A stretch of 5,074 bases of DNA from an uncultured Erysipelotrichales bacterium (GCA_934754755.1 CAKVJS010000097.1:1-5074), one strand, 5' to 3'; shown: positions 1-5,074, counted from the first letter of the stretch. Numbers and translations: made by a program. The notes: a model not told the origin generated them from the sequence alone.

Positions 1-721
1 CACTAGCATGGGTGCTTGTATTTGAGTTCTCGGCACGAAAAGTTGGGCCAAATGTGTAGACATCGCGAAAAGCCATCGCAAAAGATTCTCCATGTAACTG
101 ACCCGAGACAGTAAGAGCTGCTTTCTTAGAAAAAAAGTCCTTTTCATATTGGTCATCTTCGCGCGTCGTTACCGTGAAAGTCTCACCGGCACCTTCAGCA
201 TCATTCCCTGTAATAATGGGTGTATGAATGTAGACAAATCCTTGGCTTTGAAAAAACTCATGCAGCGCCATCGCTAATAAAGAACGAATCCGAAAACTTG
301 CCATAAAAGTATTTGTTCGAGGGCGTAAATGCGGTATTTCGCGCAAGTACTCTAAACTATGACGTTTCTTTTGTAACGGATAATCTTCCGCGCACAAACC
401 TTCTACTTCGATTTCCGTAGCCTCAATTTCAAAAGGTTGTTTACCTTCCGGTGTAAGTTTAAACTTACCAACCACTCGCATTGCACTACCGGTACTAAGC
501 TTCATAATTTCTTCAAAGTTAGATAGCCCTTCTTGAAAATAAACAATTTGACAATTTTTAAAATAGGTTCCATCATTCAATGCGATAAATCCCAACTTCC
601 CACTATTTCGATTGGTGCGCACCCAACCTTCTAATTCTACATATTCTAAGCCTTCTACCTCCATAGGCTCATTACTAAGAAATATTTCATATAATTCGCG
701 TATCGTTTTAAATTCAAACAT
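1..721 (-). CDS. asnS: Asparaginyl-tRNA synthetase, N-terminal part (runs off the window)
   Basis: Class IIb aminoacyl-tRNA synthetase that activates asparagine with ATP and charges tRNA-Asn in the cytoplasm. I translated 240 codons from the ATG at 721-719; the reading frame is open to the window edge, so about half of a usual 430-465 aa enzyme is present. An N-terminal OB-fold anticodon-binding domain spans about residues 20-105 ([19 protein letters not shown] at 28-46). The catalytic core begins near residue 120, with class II motif 1 around 143-170 ([15 protein letters not shown], then HTPIIT) and motif 2 starting at 228 ([13 protein letters not shown]). The [10 protein letters not shown] and [15 protein letters not shown] segments favour AsnRS over AspRS. 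AAGGAG at 734-729 sits 7 nt before the ATG, which fixes the start. It follows rex after 72 bp. That leader is too short for a T-box, so the common Bacillota T-box control is absent here. The truncation is only the window edge. Confidence 0.95.
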   Translation of the reverse strand, partial: MFEFKTIRELYEIFLSNEPMEVEGLEYVELEGWVRTNRNSGKLGFIALNDGTYFKNCQIVYFQEGLSNFEEIMKLSTGSAMRVVGKFKLTPEGKQPFEIEATEIEVEGLCAEDYPLQKKRHSLEYLREIPHLRPRTNTFMASFRIRSLLAMALHEFFQSQGFVYIHTPIITGNDAEGAGETFTVTTREDDQYEKDFFSKKAALTVSGQLHGESFAMAFRDVYTFGPTFRAENSNTSTHAS

Positions 722-741
722 ATTCCTTCTCCTTACTGCTT

Positions 742-752
742 AGTATATACCA
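742..752 (-). promoter_or_regulatory. Possible weak extended -10 promoter before asnS
   Basis: The 72-bp rex-asnS spacer (722-793) contains TGGTATATACT on the minus strand. It can be read either as a TATACT box (5 of 6 to TATAAT) or as an extended -10 of the TGnTATATA kind. I find no convincing -35 box 16-18 bp upstream (AGATTA at best) and no terminator hairpin after rex. A start here would leave a leader of about 14 nt carrying only the Shine-Dalgarno sequence. Read-through from the upstream operon is equally plausible. The rest of the spacer shows nothing else I can name. Confidence 0.25.
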
Positions 753-793
753 TTTATCATAAACTAATCTCTTCGTTTTACATTTTACCTTAC

Positions 794-1426
794 CTAATCA
801 TTTTCATTATTCATTTTTAAGACGAGCTCTTGTATCGCTACTACGACATCTACCGTTTGTACTTTAACCCCATTAGGAACTGTAAAATGGCTGTGGGTAA
901 AGTCAACGATTCCTTTAATTCCAAGCGCAACTAGGCGATCAACCGTTGCTTGTACATCATCTGAAATTGCAAGTATTGCAATCTTACATTGCGGTGGCAT
1001 AGTTTGTTCTAGAGCGTCGATGGAATGCACCTTGATGCCAAACTTTTCCCCTTTTTTACTAGCGTCTTTATCATAACAACAGACAATCTTACCAACCGTA
1101 TATTGCCAGCGATTATACTTTAAAATGGCACTACCTAAGTTACCGACACCTAGCAATACAATCGATTCATCCAACCCTAAGCCAAGAACGGCACTTAAGC
1201 CATCGATTAAGCGACAGATATCATATCCTTTTCCGCGTCGTCCAAAATTATCTGTCTTCGATAAGTACGTAAAATCACGTCGGATTGTAGTATCCTGAAT
1301 CCCGGTAGCATCAAATAATTCACTCGATAAACAAACTTTTTTACCAGCGTGTTGCATGTTTCGTAATGCTTTTAAGTATACTGGATACCTTGACATTGTT
1401 GCTCTTGATATTTTTTTTGAGTCCAT
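794..1426 (-). CDS. rex: Redox-sensing transcriptional repressor Rex
   Basis: Homodimeric repressor that binds DNA when the NADH/NAD+ ratio is low and leaves it when NADH binds; in Bacillota it typically controls fermentation and anaerobic genes. The 210 aa length is normal for the family. Residues 1 to about 75 form the winged helix, with the signature TIRRDF at 47-52 and wing GRRGKGYD at 62-69. A Rossmann fold follows, with GVGNLG at 93-98 and the expected ribose-binding acid D119 at the end of the second strand. FT (176-177), VP (183-184) and the C-terminal swapped helix (VDVVVAIQELV) are present. ATG at 1426-1424 is preceded at 10 nt by AGGTGA (1442-1437), which overlaps the tsaD stop, so rex is probably cotranscribed with tsaD. 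Oddities: the wing loop seems about 3 residues longer than in B. subtilis Rex as I recall it; the usual FTP is FTH; there are five cysteines including a CC pair at 116-117; and an A8 run covers codons 3-6. A second ATG lies at codon 11. Confidence 0.93.
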   Translation of the reverse strand: MDSKKISRATMSRYPVYLKALRNMQHAGKKVCLSSELFDATGIQDTTIRRDFTYLSKTDNFGRRGKGYDICRLIDGLSAVLGLGLDESIVLLGVGNLGSAILKYNRWQYTVGKIVCCYDKDASKKGEKFGIKVHSIDALEQTMPPQCKIAILAISDDVQATVDRLVALGIKGIVDFTHSHFTVPNGVKVQTVDVVVAIQELVLKMNNEND

Positions 1427-1436
1427 GGTTATTATC

Positions 1437-2456
1437 TCACCTCTCTATAGATTCCTCTTCTATTTCCATATTTGGTTTCACCCCTAGATCCAAGGGTGTA
1501 TATATACCTCTATCATACAGTAGCTTAGCGGCCAATGCAATCATCATAGCATTATCTGTACAACATTCTTTTGGTGGCAGGAAGAATTTTATCCTTGGAT
1601 GATCCTCCATAGCCTTCGTCATCGCTACGCGTAATCCCTGATTGGCACTCACACCACCGGCTAAGACCAGTTGTTTTACCGGATATTCTTTTAGCGCCTG
1701 CATCGTTTTGGAAACTAAGCTTTGAATGACCACATTTTGAAAAGAAGCTGCCATATTTTCTGGAATTATCGTTTCGCCTCGTTGCTTGGTATTATGTACT
1801 ACATTAATAACGGCTGATTTTAATCCACTAAAGGAAAAATTATGGCTGGCATCATCTAAAGGAATTGGCAAAGCATAGGTAGGCTTACCAATAGCTGCTA
1901 ATCGATCAATGACTGGACCCCCTGGATAGGATAAATCCAATACTCTTCCGACTTTATCATAGGCTTCTCCAACCGCATCATCAAGCGTAGTTCCTATCAC
2001 ACGAAACACTAGTGGCTTTTCTAATAATACTAACTCCGTATGGCCTCCGCTAATCACAAGCGCTAAACAGGGGTACTCGATATCTTGGACATACATATTA
2101 GCGTAAATATGACCGACAATATGATGCACACCTATTAAGGGCTTTTCAAAGGTCATCGCGAGTGTCTTGGCGATTTGTAAGCCAATATGTAACGAACCGA
2201 CTAATCCTGGCCCTTTGGTAATCGCAATAGCATCGATTTGTTCCATGGTAACTTGCGCTTTTTCTAGTGTTTCCTGCAATACAACCGACACACTCTCAAT
2301 ATGTTTACGGCTAGCAATTTCTGGCACAACACCACCATATTTTGCATGAATATCAATTTGCGACGATACAACACTCGAAAGGAAGGTCCGCGTATCTTTC
2401 AATATGGCCATTGCCATCTCATCGCAGCTTGATTCTATCGCTAAAATTAAAGACAT
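1437..2456 (-). CDS. tsaD: tRNA t6A37 threonylcarbamoyltransferase subunit TsaD
   Basis: Catalytic subunit (Kae1/Gcp/YgjD family) that moves the threonylcarbamoyl group from threonylcarbamoyl-AMP to N6 of A37 in ANN-decoding tRNAs, working in the cytoplasm with TsaB and TsaE. The 339 aa length is normal (E. coli 337). The ASKHA fold signatures appear in order: IESSCDE at 7-13; GGVVPEIASRKH at 41-52; metal-binding HxxxH at H112 and H116; SGGHTEL at 136-142; DDAVGEAYDKVGR at 159-171; YPGGP at 177-181; FSFSGLKSAV at 207-216; AGGVSANQ at 266-273; CTDN at 299-302, where D301 should be the third metal ligand. ATG at 2456 has GGAGG (2468-2464) 7 nt upstream, and its first 10 bp overlap the end of rimI. 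One departure: residue 14 is Met where the family motif reads DET. The nucleotides (GAT GAG ATG) support this reading, and no other key residue looks altered. Confidence 0.97.
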   Translation of the reverse strand: MSLILAIESSCDEMAMAILKDTRTFLSSVVSSQIDIHAKYGGVVPEIASRKHIESVSVVLQETLEKAQVTMEQIDAIAITKGPGLVGSLHIGLQIAKTLAMTFEKPLIGVHHIVGHIYANMYVQDIEYPCLALVISGGHTELVLLEKPLVFRVIGTTLDDAVGEAYDKVGRVLDLSYPGGPVIDRLAAIGKPTYALPIPLDDASHNFSFSGLKSAVINVVHNTKQRGETIIPENMAASFQNVVIQSLVSKTMQALKEYPVKQLVLAGGVSANQGLRVAMTKAMEDHPRIKFFLPPKECCTDNAMMIALAAKLLYDRGIYTPLDLGVKPNMEIEEESIER

Positions 2457-2908
2457 CCTTCTTCCTCCATTTCTTTGACCATTAAATATCCATCTTGATA
2501 TCCGTCACTTTCTAAATAATACCCTTTTCGCAAAGCCTGCGTAACAAATCCTAACGATTCATAAATCGCAATCGCCTTTGTATTTGTAACATTCACCTCT
2601 AAAGACATCCTTTTATATCCCCGTTCCTTTGTCAGGGCGATACACCTCTGGAGTAACATACGGCCGTAATTGCGACCTTGGAACTCTTTTTTTATGGCGA
2701 GCGTAGTGATCTGCGTTTGATCACCCATAAGCCAAAATCCAATATACCCAGCTATTTTTCCTTCTACTTCCATAAGTAACAAGGAAGCAAAGGGATGATC
2801 GACAATCTCATGAATAAACGCTTCTTTGGACCAAGGTTGAAAAAAGGCTTCTTTTTCTATACATACTATAGCATCCACGTCATGTATTGTTACGGGCCGA
2901 ATATTCAC
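2447..2908 (-). CDS. rimI: RimI-type protein N-alpha-acetyltransferase (GNAT)
   Basis: GNAT-fold enzyme that uses acetyl-CoA to acetylate a protein N-terminus, by family precedent that of ribosomal protein S18. The 153 aa length fits RimI (E. coli 148). The GNAT core includes the acetyl-CoA-binding strand and loop at 67-86, and LEVNVTNTKAIAIYESLGF at 103-121 is typical of RimI. E104 and Y116 fall where the catalytic Glu and Tyr of enterobacterial RimI (E103, Y115) sit. The C-terminal YYLESDGYQDGYLM matches the RimI-style YY..(T/S)DG..DA..M ending. The start is a GTG (2908-2906) that shares GTGA with the tsaB stop; AGGAG at 2923-2919 lies 10 nt upstream, and no better start exists before residue 46. 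The gene sits between tsaB and tsaD, a conserved arrangement. One oddity: the pyrophosphate loop reads QGRNYG (77-82), with Asn where the Q/RxxGxG/A consensus has Gly. The true substrate here is unproven. Confidence 0.9.
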   Translation of the reverse strand: MNIRPVTIHDVDAIVCIEKEAFFQPWSKEAFIHEIVDHPFASLLLMEVEGKIAGYIGFWLMGDQTQITTLAIKKEFQGRNYGRMLLQRCIALTKERGYKRMSLEVNVTNTKAIAIYESLGFVTQALRKGYYLESDGYQDGYLMVKEMEEEGCL

Positions 2909-3504
2909 CGAGGTTTCACTCCTACAGCCTTAATGTAGTTTGGTACCAATGTTTCCATTTGGACGTAAGGAGCTAGCATAGCCGTCTGATAAATCGTTTC
3001 ATACAAAGCACAAGGCTTCTGTATCTCAAAACCTGGTACCGATCGATCACCAATCAGAGCATACCCGGGATACTTAGCATAAAAGGAAGCAAAACTATCT
3101 ATATCGATGATTTCTTCGGCGCTTACCGCCTTCCCCTGACAAAACGCTCCAACAAATATTTTTTCACTTCGTGCATCAATGAAACTGATTGCCTTAGACA
3201 AGCCTGCATACGCCAACAAAGAGGAAATCGCCTTCATTTTTATTTTTGTGGTAACCGCCAATGTTTTGGCAATCGTCATTGCCACCCGCACCCCGGTATA
3301 GGATCCTGGTCCTAGGGTAATGATCATTTCATCAATATCCAACATGTGCCATCCTTGTTTTTTTAGTAATGCCTGTAAGATAATAATAGCTTCTTCCGAT
3401 TGTCGTTGCTGGCCCTGTTTTTGCATAGCCTGTACACACTTGCCTTGTTCGTATAGGGCAACAACTAGATATACAGTAGAAGTGTCCATGATTACTGTTT
3501 TCAT
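2905..3504 (-). CDS. tsaB: t6A biosynthesis subunit TsaB
   Basis: Non-catalytic ASKHA-fold partner (YeaZ/YdiC family) that dimerises with TsaD and helps recruit TsaE and tRNA for t6A37 formation. From the chosen start it is 199 aa, with MKTVIMDTST at the N-terminus, the family hallmark GPGSYTGVR at 65-73, FIDARSEKIFVGAF at 108-121, and the C-terminal VPNYIKA. An in-frame TTG at 3522 would add six residues. I reject it because the ATG at 3504-3502 forms the classic ATGA overlap with the tsaE stop and has AGGAG (3517-3513) 8 nt upstream. At 199 aa it is about 30 residues shorter than the E. coli (231) and B. subtilis proteins as I recall them, mostly by a compact C-terminal half; the N-terminal interface half looks intact. 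The stop overlaps the GTG of rimI by 4 bp, so the two are probably translationally coupled. Confidence 0.95.
   Translation of the reverse strand: MKTVIMDTSTVYLVVALYEQGKCVQAMQKQGQQRQSEEAIIILQALLKKQGWHMLDIDEMIITLGPGSYTGVRVAMTIAKTLAVTTKIKMKAISSLLAYAGLSKAISFIDARSEKIFVGAFCQGKAVSAEEIIDIDSFASFYAKYPGYALIGDRSVPGFEIQKPCALYETIYQTAMLAPYVQMETLVPNYIKAVGVKPR
2919..2923 (-). promoter_or_regulatory. Shine-Dalgarno for rimI, supports its GTG start
   Basis: AGGAG on the minus strand, 10 nt before the GTG of rimI and inside the 3' end of tsaB. The spacing is slightly long. Together with the GTGA stop-start overlap it supports GTG as the real initiation codon, and suggests that ribosomes finishing tsaB help initiate rimI. 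Confidence 0.6.
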
Positions 3505-3953
3505 ATCGATATCTCCTGACAAAATTGTTCGTAACGTTGTCCAATGGGATGCAAATGCACCTTTCTATATTGTTGGTCAAGGACGGTAATGGTAATTTCC
3601 AAACGCTCCTTAGGTAATAAAGAATCCATATAAGTAGGCCATTCAATCACGCAAACATCATCACCCGCTAGTACTTCCTCAAAACCCAAATCCGTGTCCT
3701 GTCCCTCTAATCGATACGCGTCGAAATGCGACAAGGAAAGACGTCCAGGATATTGCTTTAAAATGGTAAAAGTCGGACTCGTAATAACTCTTGTAATGCC
3801 AAGACCGACTCCGATTCCTTTGGTTAATGTTGTTTTTCCTGCACCTAAATCACCCGATAGAGTAAGTACGCTATGACCAAATATATGCTTTCCTATAGAC
3901 ATCCCTAAAAGTATCATTTCTTCTTGTGTTTTTATTATTATTTCTTTTTCCAT
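3501..3953 (-). CDS. tsaE: t6A biosynthesis ATPase TsaE
   Basis: Small P-loop ATPase (YjeE/YdiB family) that binds the TsaB-TsaD complex and hydrolyses ATP, needed for multiple turnovers of t6A synthesis. The 150 aa length matches the family (about 150-158). The Walker A motif GDLGAGKTT is at 34-42, followed by the family SPTFT (59-63), HFDAYR (76-81, with D78 as the expected Mg-linked acid) and VIEWP (102-106, E104). No key residue is missing. ATG at 3953-3951 follows the ntdP stop after only 2 bp; GAGGA lies about 9 nt upstream, inside the last codons of ntdP. The 3' end overlaps the tsaB start as ATGA. In B. subtilis the gene in front of tsaE is, as I recall, thiL; here it is the ntdP-like gene. 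Confidence 0.96.
   Translation of the reverse strand: MEKEIIIKTQEEMILLGMSIGKHIFGHSVLTLSGDLGAGKTTLTKGIGVGLGITRVITSPTFTILKQYPGRLSLSHFDAYRLEGQDTDLGFEEVLAGDDVCVIEWPTYMDSLLPKERLEITITVLDQQYRKVHLHPIGQRYEQFCQEISI
3513..3517 (-). promoter_or_regulatory. Shine-Dalgarno that sets the tsaB start at 3504
   Basis: AGGAG on the minus strand lies 8 nt before the ATG at 3504-3502 and downstream of the alternative TTG at 3522. It can only serve the ATG, so it decides the start. It lies within the last codons of tsaE. Confidence 0.8.
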
Positions 3954-3955
3954 CG

Positions 3956-4492
3956 CTACTCGTCCTCATTTAAAAGTTGATACGCGTGATACCAATACAT
4001 GGTAAAGTTTGGATTAAAAGGCTGTTGGCGGTGCTTCGCTAACGATATGAGTTGCCAGAGCTGCCTACGTAAAATATGATCCAACTCTTTGGAATAATGC
4101 ATGATTTTAGAATGATATTGATATTCTTCTTCATCTAATATTCGATAACTGCCATTGGGAAACACCTTTAAATCCAAATCATAATCAATATACTTTAAAG
4201 CTTCCCCATCATATAAGGTTGGCGAAGCAATATTACAATAATAGTAAACGCCTGTTTTACGTATCATACAAATGACATTGTACCATTTATTTTTGGGAAA
4301 ATAACAAATCGCCGGTTCTCGTGTATGCCACATTCTTCCGTCTGATTCGGTCACCAAGGTCTGGTTATTAATAACAATAAAGTGTTCTTCACTGTCTTCT
4401 AAGACAAGCCCTTTATCCCAACACCGATGAATACTCCCATCATGTTTATAACAATGTATCAAAACCTTCCTACCAACTAATGGTTCTATCAT
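3956..4492 (-). CDS. ntdP: DUF402 nucleoside tri-/diphosphatase, NtdP/YgaC-like
   Basis: Probable metal-dependent phosphatase that hydrolyses nucleoside tri- and diphosphates, by similarity to the S. aureus NtdP (Sa1684) and B. subtilis YgaC family. It is cytoplasmic, with no signal peptide or membrane segment. From the chosen ATG it has 178 aa, close to the 176 aa YgaC I recall. Conserved blocks are YKHDGSIHR (15-23), VTESDGR (47-53), TREPAICYF (57-65), GVYYYCNIASP (81-91) and EALKYIDYDLDLKVFP (97-112), then LDEEEY (119-124). Residues recalled as catalytic or metal-binding in the family (R23, N87, D103, D105, an acid at 107, D120, E123) are all in place. An upstream in-frame GTG at 4528 would add 12 residues, but it precedes the -10 box at 4525-4520 and lacks a ribosome site. 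The ATG at 4492 has GAGAGG 7 nt upstream. It is the first gene of the run, ending 2 bp before tsaE. The physiological substrate is not shown by the sequence. Confidence 0.9.
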   Translation of the reverse strand: MIEPLVGRKVLIHCYKHDGSIHRCWDKGLVLEDSEEHFIVINNQTLVTESDGRMWHTREPAICYFPKNKWYNVICMIRKTGVYYYCNIASPTLYDGEALKYIDYDLDLKVFPNGSYRILDEEEYQYHSKIMHYSKELDHILRRQLWQLISLAKHRQQPFNPNFTMYWYHAYQLLNEDE

Positions 4493-4499
4493 CTCTGTA

Positions 4500-4505
4500 C
4501 CTCTC
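4500..4505 (-). promoter_or_regulatory. Shine-Dalgarno that sets the ntdP start at 4492
   Basis: GAGAGG on the minus strand lies 7 nt before the ATG at 4492-4490. It lies downstream of the predicted transcription start near 4513. This favours the 178-residue product over the 190-residue reading from the GTG at 4528. Confidence 0.7.
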
Positions 4506-4519
4506 TTCACTGCAATTTT

Positions 4520-4548
4520 ATTATACACAAAAGTATCATCACTTTAAA
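4520..4548 (-). promoter_or_regulatory. Sigma-A-type promoter for the ntdP-tsa operon
   Basis: On the minus strand a perfect TATAAT (4525-4520) lies 17 bp downstream of TTTAAA (4548-4543), which matches TTGACA at 4 of 6 positions. Transcription should start near 4513, giving a leader of about 20 nt that carries only the ribosome-binding site. The -35 box is exactly the central TTTAAA of the palindrome at 4532-4559, so a protein bound there, or a kup transcript folding there, could influence this promoter. It is the only strong promoter-like pair I found in the intergenic regions. Confidence 0.7.
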
Positions 4549-4559
4549 GCGATGATACT
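4532..4559 (-). terminator. 28-bp palindrome: kup terminator and/or operator
   Basis: Perfect 9-bp arms AGTATCATC and GATGATACT flank a 10-bp centre with TTTAAA in the middle. Only one position pair fails to match as DNA, and it would be a G-U pair in RNA. The minus-strand RNA can form an 11-bp stem with a six-base loop, followed by a short U run (UUUU at 4532-4529). It lies 32 bp after the kup stop, so a Rho-independent terminator for kup is the simplest reading. The U run is short and the stem AU-rich, so termination may be partial. There is no U run on the plus-strand side. The near-perfect DNA symmetry over a -35 box also fits a repressor operator. Confidence 0.6.
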
Positions 4560-4591
4560 AAAAATCTAAGACTTCATTTATTTTACAACCT

Positions 4592-5074
4592 TTAGTGATC
4601 GGTATCCTCTTCTTCTTCATCATTCATGAAGTCGGTTACTTCCACCATTTGGAGATCTTTATAAAATGGTTTTTGAAATACAATTGGTACTCGTTCATAC
4701 ACAACTTGGCTATATTCCAATCCAAACCATCGGGCTGGCGTTACTGCGATCCGTTTAACCGTAATCTTAAGTTGGAGTATCCAACGTTCGAATTGACTTA
4801 AATTACTATATCTAGGTATTTCCTCTTGAATTAAGACAAAAGCGAAATCACCTACCTGACGTGCTTTATCGGTTGAATATTTTTGCGGTTGTTTTGGAAG
4901 TTTACCCATTTTCATTAAATCGGTAACGATTTGTCGCAAATATATATTCGCATCTTGGCTCACGCGAAAACCTAATCGAAGTTGGACAACAACAACCGAT
5001 TTATCCAACATATCTACATAGTACTCTTGGGTAAAGGGATCATCGGTAACTACTACATTTAAAAACCAGTACAC
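4592..5074 (-). CDS. kup: Kup-type potassium uptake transporter, C-terminal cytoplasmic part
   Basis: Last 161 codons, counting the stop, of a KUP/HAK/KT-family K+ transporter (a membrane protein thought to work by K+/H+ symport). The transmembrane part lies outside the window. The segment matches the soluble C-terminal domain: VYWFLNVVVTDDPFTQEY near the start, LRLGFRVSQ around 32-40, YLRQIVTDLM around 45-54, VGDFAFVLIQEE around 73-84, FERWILQLKITVKRIAV around 94-110, and the characteristic RWFGLEYS at 114-121. The GTG at 5074 is an internal Val codon, not a start, since homologues read VYWF here. The protein ends in an acidic tail (NDEEEEDTDH). The TAA is at 4594-4592, and the palindrome at 4532-4559 with the following promoter separates it from the ntdP-tsa operon. 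The family is confident; which paralogue this is cannot be told from the tail alone. Confidence 0.88.
   Translation of the reverse strand: MYWFLNVVVTDDPFTQEYYVDMLDKSVVVVQLRLGFRVSQDANIYLRQIVTDLMKMGKLPKQPQKYSTDKARQVGDFAFVLIQEEIPRYSNLSQFERWILQLKITVKRIAVTPARWFGLEYSQVVYERVPIVFQKPFYKDLQMVEVTDFMNDEEEEDTDH

Noticed and set aside
722..793. Possible T-box riboswitch in front of asnS
   Set aside because: The spacer is only 72 bp, has no T-box sequence, specifier stem or terminator, and is too short for one.
1366..1602. Plus-strand open frames, including this one and those near 2167, 3320, 3694 and 4595, and a minus-strand frame at 3332-3646
   Set aside because: They lie opposite or out of frame with strongly conserved genes, have no recognisable domains or ribosome sites, and read as shadows.
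3358..3364. A7 run in tsaB as a programmed -1 frameshift site
   Set aside because: The zero-frame codons are CTA AAA AAA CAA, so the run is not in the X XXY YYZ register. The downstream TsaB frame is conserved and needs no shift.
3505..3522. Six-residue N-terminal extension of TsaB starting at TTG 3522
   Set aside because: The Shine-Dalgarno at 3517-3513 lies inside it and serves the ATG at 3504, which also makes the ATGA overlap.
4493..4528. Twelve-residue N-terminal extension of NtdP starting at GTG 4528
   Set aside because: It would begin upstream of the -10 box, has no ribosome-binding site, and family members begin near the ATG at 4492.
4509..4531. TTGTG next to the -10 box, resembling half of a Rex operator (TTGTGAA-N6-TTCACAA)
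   Set aside because: The second half-site is absent: at the expected spacing the sequence matches the consensus at about one position of seven. It is not a supported Rex site.
4592..5074. A complete small gene starting at the GTG of position 5074
   Set aside because: The sequence matches the interior of the Kup C-terminal domain, where this codon is Val; the gene simply continues beyond the window.

Overview
The window is a densely packed stretch of a low-GC Bacillota (Firmicutes) chromosome. All recognisable genes lie on the minus strand, so transcription runs from high to low coordinates. The organism call rests on the purine-rich Shine-Dalgarno sequences in front of nearly every gene, an NtdP/YgaC-type DUF402 protein, a Rex repressor, and the TsaE-TsaB-RimI-TsaD gene order familiar from Bacillus. 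A deeper-branching lineage such as Erysipelotrichia is possible, but that is a low-confidence guess.

In transcription order: (1) 5074-4592 is the C-terminal end of a Kup-type potassium transporter that runs in from outside the window. (2) 4591-4493 is a short intergenic region with a 28-bp near-perfect palindrome and a good sigma-A-like promoter whose -35 box is the centre of that palindrome. (3) 4492-3956 encodes an NtdP-like nucleoside tri/diphosphatase. (4) 3953-1437 is a run of four genes: tsaE, tsaB, rimI and tsaD. Their junctions are a 2-bp gap, an ATGA overlap, a GTGA overlap and a 10-bp overlap. (5) 1426-794 is rex, 10 bp after tsaD. (6) After a 72-bp spacer, 721-1 is the N-terminal 240 codons of asnS, which continues past the window edge.

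TsaB, TsaD and TsaE are the proteins that transfer the threonylcarbamoyl group to A37 of tRNAs reading ANN codons (t6A). The enzyme that makes the threonylcarbamoyl-AMP donor (TsaC/Sua5) is not in the window and must be encoded elsewhere. RimI acetylates protein N-termini, classically ribosomal protein S18. AsnRS charges tRNA-Asn, itself a t6A-containing ANN-decoding tRNA. The cluster therefore has a translation-quality theme, with a nucleotide phosphatase at the head and an NADH-sensing repressor inside. I see no mobile element, CRISPR array, RNA gene or clearly novel system. The points most worth a second look are the palindrome-centred promoter, rex in the t6A operon upstream of asnS, and several small departures from family motifs (Rex wing and cysteines, TsaD DEM, RimI acetyl-CoA loop). 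No gene-free stretch exceeds about 100 bp.
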